Below, piece after piece: positions 8,060-14,339 of a stretch of 14,339 bases of DNA. Positions within the stretch are counted from its first letter, which is position 1; each line of letters begins with the position of its first letter. This DNA is from CAYQCE01 sp964415885 (lineage in GTDB: Bacteria; Zixibacteria; MSB-5A5; JAABVY01; JAHJOQ01). The stretch spans positions 1-14,339 of the forward strand of contig CAYQCE010000069.1 in assembly GCA_964415885.1 (NCBI GenBank). Reading direction: 5' to 3'. Both the position numbers and the translations under genes were made by a program. The notes beneath the pieces were generated by a model. That model was not told the origin of the DNA, searched no databases, and worked only from the letters and a program-made list of their open reading frames with translations.

Positions 8060-8089
8060 TTCAAAATAATCGATTGCAGATGCTACTAT
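8060..8089 (+). promoter_or_regulatory. Weak candidate promoter for the ABC transporter operon
   Basis: TTCAAA (8060-8065), an 18-nt spacer, then TACTAT (8084-8089) preceded by TG at 8081-8082, i.e. an extended -10 arrangement. Each hexamer matches at only 4 of 6 positions. It diverges from the FKBP candidate promoter. Confidence 0.22.
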
Positions 8090-8174
8090 AAGAAACATTG
8101 ATTGCGTGAGATCGTAAACTTGCATATAAATGACGCATACTCAAACGAGTCCGGGAAACGGAACCGCTTTCAAT

Positions 8175-9095
8175 ATGACTATAATCGAAACAGACAGACT
8201 TACGAAAGTGTATTCCGGCGGCCTCGTTGCGCTATCTGATGCAACCCTCGGAATCGATAAAGGCGAGATATTCGCACTGCTCGGGCCGAACGGTGCGGGC
8301 AAGACAACGCTGTTCAAATCGCTTCTCTCAATTGTCTCCATCACTCGAGGCGAGGCGAAAATCAACGGGATATCCGTACCGGATCCCGAATCGCGCGCGA
8401 AAATAGGCTATCTTCCAGAAAACCACAGGTTCCCCGAGCATCACACCGGCGAGACGCTGCTGATGTCAACCGGTCGGCTATACGGTGCTGAGGATGCATC
8501 TATTAAGACACGCATCGATGAGCTTCTCGAACTCGTCGGGATGGCCAAATGGAAAAAAGTCAAAATCAAAAACTACTCCAAGGGTATGACTCAGCGCATC
8601 GGTCTCGCGCAGACACTCATCTCTGATCCCGACATACTGATGCTCGACGAACCGACCGATGGCGTCGACCCGGTTGGAAAGATCGAAATCCGCAATACGC
8701 TCAAAAACATACGCGAACAGGGCAAAACGATCTTCATTAACAGCCACCTGCTCTCCGAAGTCGAATCGGTCGCCGATCGTGTGGCTATTTTAGTCGGTGG
8801 AAGGGTCCGCAAGATCGGTACCGTGGACGAGCTGACCAGCAGAAAATCGCAATTCGAGATAGAGGCGGCATTAGATCAGTCAGAGCTGGATCCGGCTACC
8901 TTGAAGGGGAAGCTCCTCTCGCACGAAAACAACCGGATCGTTCTGGAGCTCGCCGATGAGGAGGATATAAACGCGGTAATCGACTCCCTGCGCTCGGCCG
9001 ACATTTCCATACGCTCGGTCAAGCCGCTCCGAATATCGCTCGAGGAATCATTCCTCGAGACCGTATCGAAACCGGAGGAAGGGGCAGAAGAGTGA
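8175..9095 (+). CDS. ABC transporter ATP-binding protein (ABC-2 export type)
   Basis: This is a 306-residue protein from the ATG at 8175. All ATPase motifs are intact (numbering from that ATG): Walker A GPNGAGKTT (37-45), Q-loop region GYLPENHRFP (78-87), signature YSKGMTQRIG (134-143; the usual SGGQ is SKGMTQ, as in many exporters of this class), Walker B ILMLDEP (154-160), and H-loop His191 in INSHLLSEV. The ~85-residue C-terminal extension after the nucleotide-binding domain is usual for ABC-2 ATPases. An in-frame ATG at 8130 would add 15 hydrophilic residues. Neither start has a good Shine-Dalgarno; 8175 is chosen because family members usually begin just before the ET-x-LTK-Y strand. It powers the permease encoded by the next, overlapping gene; the substrate is unknown. 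Confidence 0.93.
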   Translation: MTIIETDRLTKVYSGGLVALSDATLGIDKGEIFALLGPNGAGKTTLFKSLLSIVSITRGEAKINGISVPDPESRAKIGYLPENHRFPEHHTGETLLMSTGRLYGAEDASIKTRIDELLELVGMAKWKKVKIKNYSKGMTQRIGLAQTLISDPDILMLDEPTDGVDPVGKIEIRNTLKNIREQGKTIFINSHLLSEVESVADRVAILVGGRVRKIGTVDELTSRKSQFEIEAALDQSELDPATLKGKLLSHENNRIVLELADEEDINAVIDSLRSADISIRSVKPLRISLEESFLETVSKPEEGAEE

Positions 9096-9877
9096 GAGGA
9101 TTGCTGAAAGACACGCTCACCGAATTACTCCATCGGAAGATCATCTACGTCTTCCTGATCCTCACTCTAATGTGGATCATCGGCGCAGTGGGAATGCGCT
9201 TCCTCGAGTCGAGTCTTCGTGCTCAGGCGACTCAGCTTTCCGAGATGGGCAGTCTCAAAGAGCTGCTTCTGATGCCGGCTCTCAGCATGCACATGTACAT
9301 ACTCGTCTTTGTTGCGGCACTCACTGCCGCAGCGGTCATTCCAAGGATGTTCGTTAGCGGACGAGCAGACTACTATCTGTCCAAACCGATCTCAAGGGCC
9401 TCGCTTCTTCTGAAAAAGACGGCCGCAGTTTTGATCATATATGGGGCACTAATGCTGGTATCCTTTATTCTCGATTTCACTGCGATGTCGCTGTCTTTCA
9501 GCTTCTTCGAGCCGGGCGTATTCTATATCGCACTGCTCGGAGCAGTCTCGCTGTTCATCTGGCTTGCTGTCACAACACTCGCAGGGATCGCAACCGGTTC
9601 GTACTCGATGAGCATTATCGCTGCGTTTTTTGCATGGGTTGCGCAGAAAGTCCTCGGATTCCATAATCTCGCCGAGAACCTGATCCAGTCGAAGCCGGTC
9701 GTCTATGTCATAAAGGTTCTTTACTATATCGTACCGAAGACGAGCGAGATATCCGAAATCGGCGAAAACCTCGCTGCCGGAAACCCGGTCGACTGGATGC
9801 CAATTTGGAGTTCGCTGCTTTTTGCATTTGCTGCGCTCTACGTCGCAGTTCTGATATTTCGTCGCAAGGACTATTGA
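9092..9877 (+). CDS. ABC-2-type transporter permease
   Basis: This 261-residue integral membrane protein has about six predicted helices: roughly 16-36, 66-86, 109-131, 142-166, 171-190 and 238-256. The loop GRADYYLSKPISRASLLLKK (90-109) is the cytoplasmic element common in ABC-2 permeases of the multidrug/ABC-exporter type. It starts at a GTG that overlaps the ATPase stop by 4 nt (GTGA), and GGAGGAAGGGG upstream is a strong ribosome binding site, so ATPase and permease are made together and presumably form a transporter of two ATPase and two permease subunits. The region between helices 1 and 2 (about 37-62) is soluble and short. Nothing in the sequence identifies the cargo. Confidence 0.9.
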   Translation: MRGLLKDTLTELLHRKIIYVFLILTLMWIIGAVGMRFLESSLRAQATQLSEMGSLKELLLMPALSMHMYILVFVAALTAAAVIPRMFVSGRADYYLSKPISRASLLLKKTAAVLIIYGALMLVSFILDFTAMSLSFSFFEPGVFYIALLGAVSLFIWLAVTTLAGIATGSYSMSIIAAFFAWVAQKVLGFHNLAENLIQSKPVVYVIKVLYYIVPKTSEISEIGENLAAGNPVDWMPIWSSLLFAFAALYVAVLIFRRKDY

Positions 9878-9955
9878 ACCAATGGGGCGCCACTCTCTCG
9901 CGTCTATTTTGCTTGAATATGATGACAGTCCGGATGTAATTTCGTAGATAGCTTG

Positions 9956-9963
9956 AAAGGAGA
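9956..9963 (+). promoter_or_regulatory. Ribosome binding site fixing the start of the Ala-rich small protein
   Basis: AAAGGAGA is 7 nt before the ATG at 9971. A longer frame from the TTG at 9953 would swallow it, so the ATG is preferred. Confidence 0.75.
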
Positions 9964-9970
9964 CGCAAAT

Positions 9971-10261
9971 ATGGCTGGAGCAGCAAGCGGCGCATCCGCA
10001 GCAGCAGCGGCTGCGACAATAGCAAACGCAACCAGGGCATCCGGGGCTATCGTCAAAATGGACCCGTCGGAATTCGAGAATATCCTCATTCGTGAGGAGA
10101 AACCGATCGTAGTTATTGCAGTCGGAGGTTTGTTCTCCAAGCACTACAAGTACCTGACGAGCTACCGTGGTTTGTTCTTCTACTCCAAATCCAGCAAGCC
10201 ACTTCGGCTCGACAGCAAGGTCGAAGTCGTAATGGCGAAGAAGATCTGGATTCCGGACTAA
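9971..10261 (+). CDS. Small protein of unknown function with Ala-rich N-terminus
   Basis: This is a 96-residue protein that I cannot assign to a named family. Residues 2-26 are almost all small: 14 of 25 are Ala, including a run of six (10-15), with Gly, Ser and Thr among the rest. Residues 30-96 look like a compact alpha/beta domain: MDPSEFENILIREEKPIVVI, then AVGGLFSKHYKYLTSYRGLF with a Gly-Gly and several Tyr, then FYSKSSKPLRL, then VEVVMAKKIWIPD at the end. The charged and hydrophobic periodicity, strong ribosome binding site and normal codon use argue that it is a real gene. There is no Cys, no signal peptide cleavage pattern and no obvious membrane helix, although the Ala-rich segment could pack as a helix. 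I recall similar short Ala-rich proteins annotated as hypothetical in other bacteria, but cannot verify this. It lies 93 nt after the permease and 19 nt before a methyltransferase gene. Confidence 0.82.
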   Translation: MAGAASGASAAAAAATIANATRASGAIVKMDPSEFENILIREEKPIVVIAVGGLFSKHYKYLTSYRGLFFYSKSSKPLRLDSKVEVVMAKKIWIPD

Positions 10262-10280
10262 ACATTAGTTTTATTCCGAT

Positions 10281-11282
10281 ATGTCCGAATTGCTGCGATG
10301 GATTGACACCGAGATTCAGCCGAGGACCTGTAACTCGGCGGAGTTGATTTACGACCACATGCCCTCCCAGTCGTCGTTCAGTCTGCCGAATGTCTACATC
10401 GATTTCGACGTTCAGAAGCGATCTCACTGGATTGATCGAGGCTATATCCTCGACTTTCTCGCAACCGCCGGCAACGGTCGTCTTCTCGACTTTGGCCCGG
10501 GTGACGGCTGGCCCTCACTGCAGATGGCACCGTATGTTGAACACATCACAGGTGTCGACTCGTCCTTGCGCAGGGTAGCAGTCTGCAACAAGAATGCTTT
10601 GAAACTCGGGCTGAAAAACTGCCGCTTCCTGCCAGTCGAGGCGGATGGGCGATTGCCATTTGAGGACGAGACTTATGACAGCATCACCGCGGCATCGTCT
10701 CTGGAGCAGACACCGGATCCGGAGAAGACAGTTCGGGAATTATATCGCGTATTGAAAAAGGGTGGCCGTCTCCGAATGACCTACGAAGGACTCGCGCAGT
10801 ACAGAAATGGTCGCAGCAAGGAACTGTCTTTCGCCCGCGCAGGTGATACGAGAACTCTGGTCCTGCTCTACGACAGACACATCGAGAATGAATCAGTCGA
10901 CTGGTACTGCATGGATATAGAGGCCGGAATTGCTGAGATATCGCGCTGTGTCGGCAAACCAGTTTCGGAGATCGTATACTCGGATTTCGCGCCTGCGCAT
11001 CTGCTTCTATTGCGTGACAGGATCATCGACGCCCGGAAGTGTACATTGTTGCATCCTTCGGGGAAGACATGGACCGAGATGCTGTTCAGAGCCGGATTCT
11101 CGCTCGTGCATCCATCGAAATCCGGAGCGGATGCCGCCAGGATGCTTTTTGATCTGACACAGCCGCTGGACCGACCGACGAGTATTCGTCAGCTCGATAA
11201 GCTGCTCCGTCCGGCGGTGAAACGGGCCGTGTTCAGCACCGCCTCGCTCGAAAAAGACCCTATGATCACCGCTGTCAAATAG
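10281..11282 (+). CDS. Class I SAM-dependent methyltransferase, unusual extended form
   Basis: This is a 333-residue protein. The N-terminal ~60 residues contain AELIYDHMPSQSSFSLPNVY and DFDVQKRSHWIDRG, which precede the Rossmann domain. The SAM-binding motif I is LLDFGPGDGWPSL (68-80); the acidic residue after strand 2 is in GVDSS (91-95); motif II covers LPFEDETYDSITAASSLEQT (125-144); ELYRVLKKGGRLRMTYE follows (153-169). The C-terminal ~160 residues have no motif I recognise. The FGPGDGWPS core and the EQTPDP loop suggest a distinct methyltransferase clade, but the substrate cannot be inferred. No clear Shine-Dalgarno precedes the ATG; the upstream stretch is T-rich. It is probably co-transcribed with the small protein 19 nt upstream. 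The stop is 23 nt before the ATG-like start of the broken MFS gene. Confidence 0.9.
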   Translation: MSELLRWIDTEIQPRTCNSAELIYDHMPSQSSFSLPNVYIDFDVQKRSHWIDRGYILDFLATAGNGRLLDFGPGDGWPSLQMAPYVEHITGVDSSLRRVAVCNKNALKLGLKNCRFLPVEADGRLPFEDETYDSITAASSLEQTPDPEKTVRELYRVLKKGGRLRMTYEGLAQYRNGRSKELSFARAGDTRTLVLLYDRHIENESVDWYCMDIEAGIAEISRCVGKPVSEIVYSDFAPAHLLLLRDRIIDARKCTLLHPSGKTWTEMLFRAGFSLVHPSKSGADAARMLFDLTQPLDRPTSIRQLDKLLRPAVKRAVFSTASLEKDPMITAVK

Positions 11283-11305
11283 AGTAATACAAACGCAGAT
11301 TCAGT

Positions 11306-11625
11306 ATGTCGAAAAACTCTCATACACAGGACGATCCGACCGCAAGAGAATCCTCATTCTGATGGATTTGCTGCGCGGCATCGCCGTCGGATTCATTGCT
11401 ATGGCAGCTTATGCCGATGTGCTCGAGGTATGGATGGTCTTTGTCGGCGGGGTAATCATCGGCCTGTACGGAGCCTTCTTCAACCCGGTCGTCTCATATG
11501 CAATTCCAGATATCGTCCATCGCAGCAAGATAGTCCGGGCGAACTACGTTTTCGGGATGGTGCTGTCGCGGCGCATCCGATGTTTCGTAAGTTTCGATCC
11601 CGACAGCGATACCTCGTGGATTTGA
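11306..11625 (+). pseudogene. Remnant of an MFS transporter gene, 5' helices deleted and 3' part lost
   Basis: The 11362-11625 frame reads DLLRGIAVGFIAMAAYADVL, then VWMVFVGGVIIGLYGAFFNP, then VVSYAIPDIVHRSKIVRANY. This is clearly helices 3-4 and the following loop of a major facilitator superfamily exporter (MFS_3/EntS type, ~400 residues in full). Read upstream in the same frame, DRKRILIL precedes it, i.e. the conserved loop 2-3 motif, but the first two membrane helices are missing. A different frame from the ATG at 11306 gives a hydrophilic peptide, MSKNSHTQDDPTARESSF, then a stop, which looks like an MFS N-terminus. So an internal deletion near 11335-11340 appears to have joined the N-terminus to loop 2-3 out of frame. 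After FGMV (about 11556) the frame degenerates into RRIRCFVSFDPDSDTSWI and stops. The remaining eight or so helices are absent; the convergent uvrD begins 24 nt on. Confidence 0.65.
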
Positions 11626-11649
11626 AGTGAGTAGCGACATTTCGTGGGA

Positions 11650-13836
11650 TTATCCTCGTACGCGGAGATTGGCATAGCGCGCAAGCAGCTTCTTTCGTCC
11701 CCCGAGCCTGAACAACACATGAACTTCCGTAGAATCGTTGTATCCGGCGCGCTTGATAATCCGCCCTTCACCCCAGGTCGGATGATCGACCCACCTTCCT
11801 ACCTGAAGATGCTCGAATTGATCCTCACCCACGGCCACGGAGTCGCTATCATCAGAGAACGCGTACGACTCACGCCGGAACGGCTGCGATGTATAGCCTC
11901 GTTCAACGCGATCTATCAAATCGCGCGGCAACTCGTCAATGAATCGAGACTGAATCGAGAGCATCTCGCCAAAGCGCCGTCGGCTCTTCGCAAATGAGAT
12001 ATGGAGGATCCGGCGAGCCCTCGTGATACCGACATAGAAAAGCCGTCGCTCCTCTTCCAGCTCCTGCTGAGACTCGAGTGACTTGGCCAGCGGAAACAGT
12101 CCTTCCTCAAGACCGGTAATGAAAACGGTATCAAATTCGAGACCCTTCGCAGAATGCAGCGTCATCAGGGTAACTGCATCCGTGGATGCGTCCCAGCTAT
12201 CGAGATCGGTATAGAGAGAAATCTCCTCGAGGAAATCCTCAATCGATCCGCCATCGCTCTTCTGGTAGAATTCGTCCACTGCAGCGAGAAGCTCATCAAG
12301 GTTATCCTTGCGAGTTTCCGCCTCGCTCGGATCGCCGGATTCGATCTCACGCAGTATTCCACTCTTCATGATCACAGCCTCGACAAACGACACCGGATCG
12401 AGCTCCTGCTTCGCCAGAATCAGCCTCTCGATAATAGATGAGAATTCCTTGAGGCCTGCTTTCGCCTTGCCGTGCACGAACTCATACTTGTCATCCTCCA
12501 AAATCAGCTCGACAGGCGAAGCCTCACGAGTACTGGCCTCCTGCATTAGATTGGCCTGTGCCTTGTCTCCTATGCCGCGCGACGGATAGTTGATTACCCT
12601 CCGGAGCGACACCGTATCGTTAGGATTGGTTAGTATCTTGAGATACGCGAGCACATCCTTGATTTCTTTCCGCTGATAGAAACGTACTCCGCCAACAATG
12701 GTGTACGGGATGAACCTGTTCTTGAGCGATTCTTCGAGCGCTCGTGACTGTGCATTGGTTCGATACAGAATCGCGACATCCTTGCGCGAGACCTCGTCGG
12801 ATTCGACCAGCTTCTCGATCCTGTCCGCGACAAGCTCCGCCTCATCACGATCCGAATCGCAGACAAGAAGCGTGATCTTCTCTCCCTCGGTTCCCTCCGA
12901 GAAAAGCGTCTTGTCTTTGCGCGATCTATTGCGCCGCACAACTTCAGAGGCCGCCCTGAGAATTGTTCGAGTCGACCTGTAGTTCTGCTCCAGCTTTATA
13001 ACCTTGCAACCCGGGAAGTCCTTCTCGAAGTCGAGAATGTTGCGCAGATCCGCTCCACGCCAGCCGTAGATCGACTGGTCGTCATCTCCGACAACGCAAA
13101 TGTTCCTATACTTCGACGCCAACAGCTTCACGAGCAGGTATTGCACATGATTCGTGTCCTGGTATTCATCCACCATAATATAGCGATATTTGTTTTGAAG
13201 CGATTCAAGCAACTGCGGGTCCGACTGCAGGAGCTTGACCGTCTTGAAAAGGAGATCATCAAAGTCAAGCGCCGACGCCGTCTCGAGTCTCCGCTGATAC
13301 AGTTCGTACACGTTCGCGACGACCTTGTTGAAGTACGCCTTCGCAGACTGTTCATACTCCTCGGGACCGATGAGCTTGTCCTTCGCAGAAGATATATACT
13401 CGCGAATAGCTCTCGGAGCGTGGGTCTTGGGCGAAACAGTAAGATCATTCATGCAGCGTTTGATCAGACTGAGCGAGTCCTCGTCATCATATATCGTGAA
13501 ATTCCGCGGCAGGGGTATACGTTCGGCAAATCGACGCAGAATCCTGACGCAGAACGAGTGAAAGGTCGAAACCTGCATATCTCGAACATTTCGCCCGACC
13601 AGACTCTGCATCCGCCGTTTCATCTCTCCCGCGGCCTTGTTGGTGAATGTAACCGCAAGGATATTGAACGACGATATCCCGCATTCTGAGATAAGATATG
13701 CGGCACGGTACGTCAGAACTCTCGTTTTGCCCGATCCGGCACCGGCCAGGATCAGAATCGGGCCGTCAACTGAGGTCACTGCCTCGAGTTGCTTGTCATT
13801 GAGATCGGTCAATATCTGGTCGTAAAACTGCGACAT
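11650..13836 (-). CDS. uvrD: UvrD/PcrA/Rep-type superfamily 1A DNA helicase
   Basis: This is a 728-residue protein from the ATG at 13836. All SF1A motifs are present: Q-motif LNDKQLEAV (12-20), Walker A AGAGSGKT (31-38), motif Ia AVTFTNKAAGEMK (61-73), motif II DEYQDT (223-228), motif III GDDDQSIYGWRGAD (250-263), motif IV LEQNYRST (282-289), motif V TLHSAKGLEFD (559-569), motif VI EEERRLFYVGITRAR (594-608). The C-terminal GRWVDHPTWGEGRI segment (680-693) and its end are the Tudor-like domain seen in UvrD and PcrA, which contacts RNA polymerase and other partners. It unwinds DNA 3'-5' in nucleotide-excision and mismatch repair, replication restart and transcription-coupled repair. An in-frame TTG at 13872 would add 12 residues, but this TTG is part of the candidate -35 element, so the ATG is preferred. 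No Shine-Dalgarno precedes either start. It is convergent with the MFS remnant. Confidence 0.95.
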   Translation of the reverse strand: MSQFYDQILTDLNDKQLEAVTSVDGPILILAGAGSGKTRVLTYRAAYLISECGISSFNILAVTFTNKAAGEMKRRMQSLVGRNVRDMQVSTFHSFCVRILRRFAERIPLPRNFTIYDDEDSLSLIKRCMNDLTVSPKTHAPRAIREYISSAKDKLIGPEEYEQSAKAYFNKVVANVYELYQRRLETASALDFDDLLFKTVKLLQSDPQLLESLQNKYRYIMVDEYQDTNHVQYLLVKLLASKYRNICVVGDDDQSIYGWRGADLRNILDFEKDFPGCKVIKLEQNYRSTRTILRAASEVVRRNRSRKDKTLFSEGTEGEKITLLVCDSDRDEAELVADRIEKLVESDEVSRKDVAILYRTNAQSRALEESLKNRFIPYTIVGGVRFYQRKEIKDVLAYLKILTNPNDTVSLRRVINYPSRGIGDKAQANLMQEASTREASPVELILEDDKYEFVHGKAKAGLKEFSSIIERLILAKQELDPVSFVEAVIMKSGILREIESGDPSEAETRKDNLDELLAAVDEFYQKSDGGSIEDFLEEISLYTDLDSWDASTDAVTLMTLHSAKGLEFDTVFITGLEEGLFPLAKSLESQQELEEERRLFYVGITRARRILHISFAKSRRRFGEMLSIQSRFIDELPRDLIDRVERGYTSQPFRRESYAFSDDSDSVAVGEDQFEHLQVGRWVDHPTWGEGRIIKRAGYNDSTEVHVLFRLGGRKKLLARYANLRVRG

Positions 13837-13844
13837 AGGGGCGT

Positions 13845-13872
13845 AATATAGTGGCCACGAAACTTGATGCAA
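13845..13872 (-). promoter_or_regulatory. Candidate uvrD promoter; implies a leaderless or near-leaderless transcript
   Basis: On the minus strand TTGCAT (13867-13872), a 16-nt spacer, then TATATT (13845-13850, 5 of 6). The ATG at 13836 begins 8 nt beyond the -10, so transcription would start within about 1-3 nt of the ATG. A perfect 8-bp palindrome GTGGCCAC (13851-13858) lies in the spacer. Confidence 0.4.
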
Positions 13873-13880
13873 AGCTTCTT

Positions 13881-13908
13881 TTGGAAAACATCAATCTGTG
13901 CCTATATT
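13881..13908 (+). promoter_or_regulatory. Candidate promoter of the Rieske-like gene
   Basis: TTGGAA (13881-13886, 4 of 6), a 16-nt spacer, then TATATT (13903-13908, 5 of 6). It gives a leader of roughly 37 nt containing the ribosome binding site GAGGAGG at 13938-13944. It is divergent from, and only 8 nt away from, the uvrD -35. Confidence 0.4.
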
Positions 13909-13951
13909 CCAACATGATACGTCAAATCCAAATGCCTGAGGAGGGACAAAA

Positions 13952-14339
13952 GTGGTAAAGGAAGGCCCCAAGCGAAATATATTTCAGAGGCTATTCGGTA
14001 TATGCGCAACACCTAAACCGAAGGACGAATCTTCATACTGTCAAAATAACGGCGACCTGATTGTTGATTTGAGTAGAACACCTGAACTGGGGAAACCCGA
14101 CAGTGCCCTGAGATTTGAAGACGATGATCTCCCGATCAGAATCCTCGTCGTGCACGGCAACGACGGTGAGTTTTACGCGTTCGAGAATGCCTGCTCGCAT
14201 GCGAAGAGACGTCTCGATCCCATACCCGGTAGTGATCATGTTAGATGCTGCAGCATGGGCAGATCCACATTCGATTATGAGGGAAACGTGATTGGCGGCA
14301 GTGCGGAAAGCCCCATAAAAAAGCTCGAAGTGAATCGAG
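13952..14339 (+). CDS. Rieske-type [2Fe-2S] ferredoxin-like protein, 3' end outside window
   Basis: The start is a GTG with GAGGAGG (13938-13944) 7 nt upstream. The 129 residues in the window run off the right edge. After a charged N-terminus (1-50) the sequence folds as a Rieske domain: IRILVVHGNDGEFYAFENAC, then Cys81-x-His83 (CSH), followed by loop RRLDPIPGSDHV, then RCCSMGRSTFDYEGNVIGG (98-116) and PIKKLEV. The order of strands, the loop between the two half-motifs and the TFDYEGN turn match Rieske ferredoxins. The second half-motif should be Cys-x2-His but here is C99-C100-S101-M102, with Met or Gly at the His position; His96 is the only nearby His. Rieske proteins transfer electrons through a [2Fe-2S] cluster bound by two Cys and two His. 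Extra Cys occur at 18 and 30. It could be a Rieske variant with altered ligation or a domain that no longer binds a cluster. Confidence 0.8.
   Translation, partial: MVKEGPKRNIFQRLFGICATPKPKDESSYCQNNGDLIVDLSRTPELGKPDSALRFEDDDLPIRILVVHGNDGEFYAFENACSHAKRRLDPIPGSDHVRCCSMGRSTFDYEGNVIGGSAESPIKKLEVNR

Noticed and set aside
8041..8129. AT-rich divergent region examined as a possible origin or attachment site
   Set aside because: It has no repeated boxes, direct repeats or integrase nearby; it looks like a divergent promoter region only.
9449..10144. 231-codon minus-strand frame with many Cys, opposite the permease end and the Ala-rich gene
   Set aside because: The Cys runs are the antisense of GCA/GCG Ala codons; the plus-strand genes have ribosome binding sites and clear domains, so this is a shadow.

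Overview
This window is ordinary bacterial chromosome, densely packed and at moderate G+C (roughly 50-55% by eye). It holds no tRNA, rRNA, CRISPR array, insertion sequence or phage gene that I can see. Several features suggest a Gram-negative-type cell: exported enzymes with signal peptides, a PAP2 phosphatase, and a TPR protein resembling the tail of an O-antigen ligase. GTG starts, 4-nt overlaps and this mix of families recall FCB-type or candidate-phylum bacteria, for example Zixibacteria-like lineages. That placement is a guess from family flavour, not from a marker gene.

Left part (1-2751): the 3' end of a TPR protein is translationally coupled to a small FMN-binding (pyridoxamine-phosphate-oxidase-fold, NimA-like) protein. 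These converge on an M3 oligoendopeptidase F on the minus strand. Middle-left (2854-6644, minus strand): a compact three-gene operon encodes a family C69 Ntn-hydrolase dipeptidase, a thioredoxin-fold protein with C-terminal TPRs, and a PAP2 phosphatase. All three have export signals, so this looks like an envelope module. With pepF downstream, the minus strand carries two peptidases in a row. Centre (6779-7940): a class I SAM methyltransferase converges on a SlyD-like FKBP prolyl isomerase.

Middle-right (8175-11625, plus strand): an ABC-2-type transporter (ATPase plus six-helix permease) is followed by a 96-residue protein with an extremely Ala-rich N-terminus, a second SAM methyltransferase, and the wreck of an MFS transporter gene that has apparently lost its first helices by deletion. 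Right part (11650-14339): a UvrD/PcrA helicase on the minus strand has a promoter placed so close to its ATG that the mRNA may be leaderless. Diverging from it is a truncated-by-window Rieske-type ferredoxin whose second cluster-binding half-motif lacks the expected histidine.

The most unusual items are the Rieske-like protein with C-x-H but no C-x2-H, the small Ala-rich protein of unknown function beside the ABC transporter, the MFS deletion remnant, and the putative leaderless uvrD promoter with a GTGGCCAC palindrome in its spacer. I found no convincing intrinsic terminator anywhere. I see no clear new defence or biosynthetic system, and I do not claim one.
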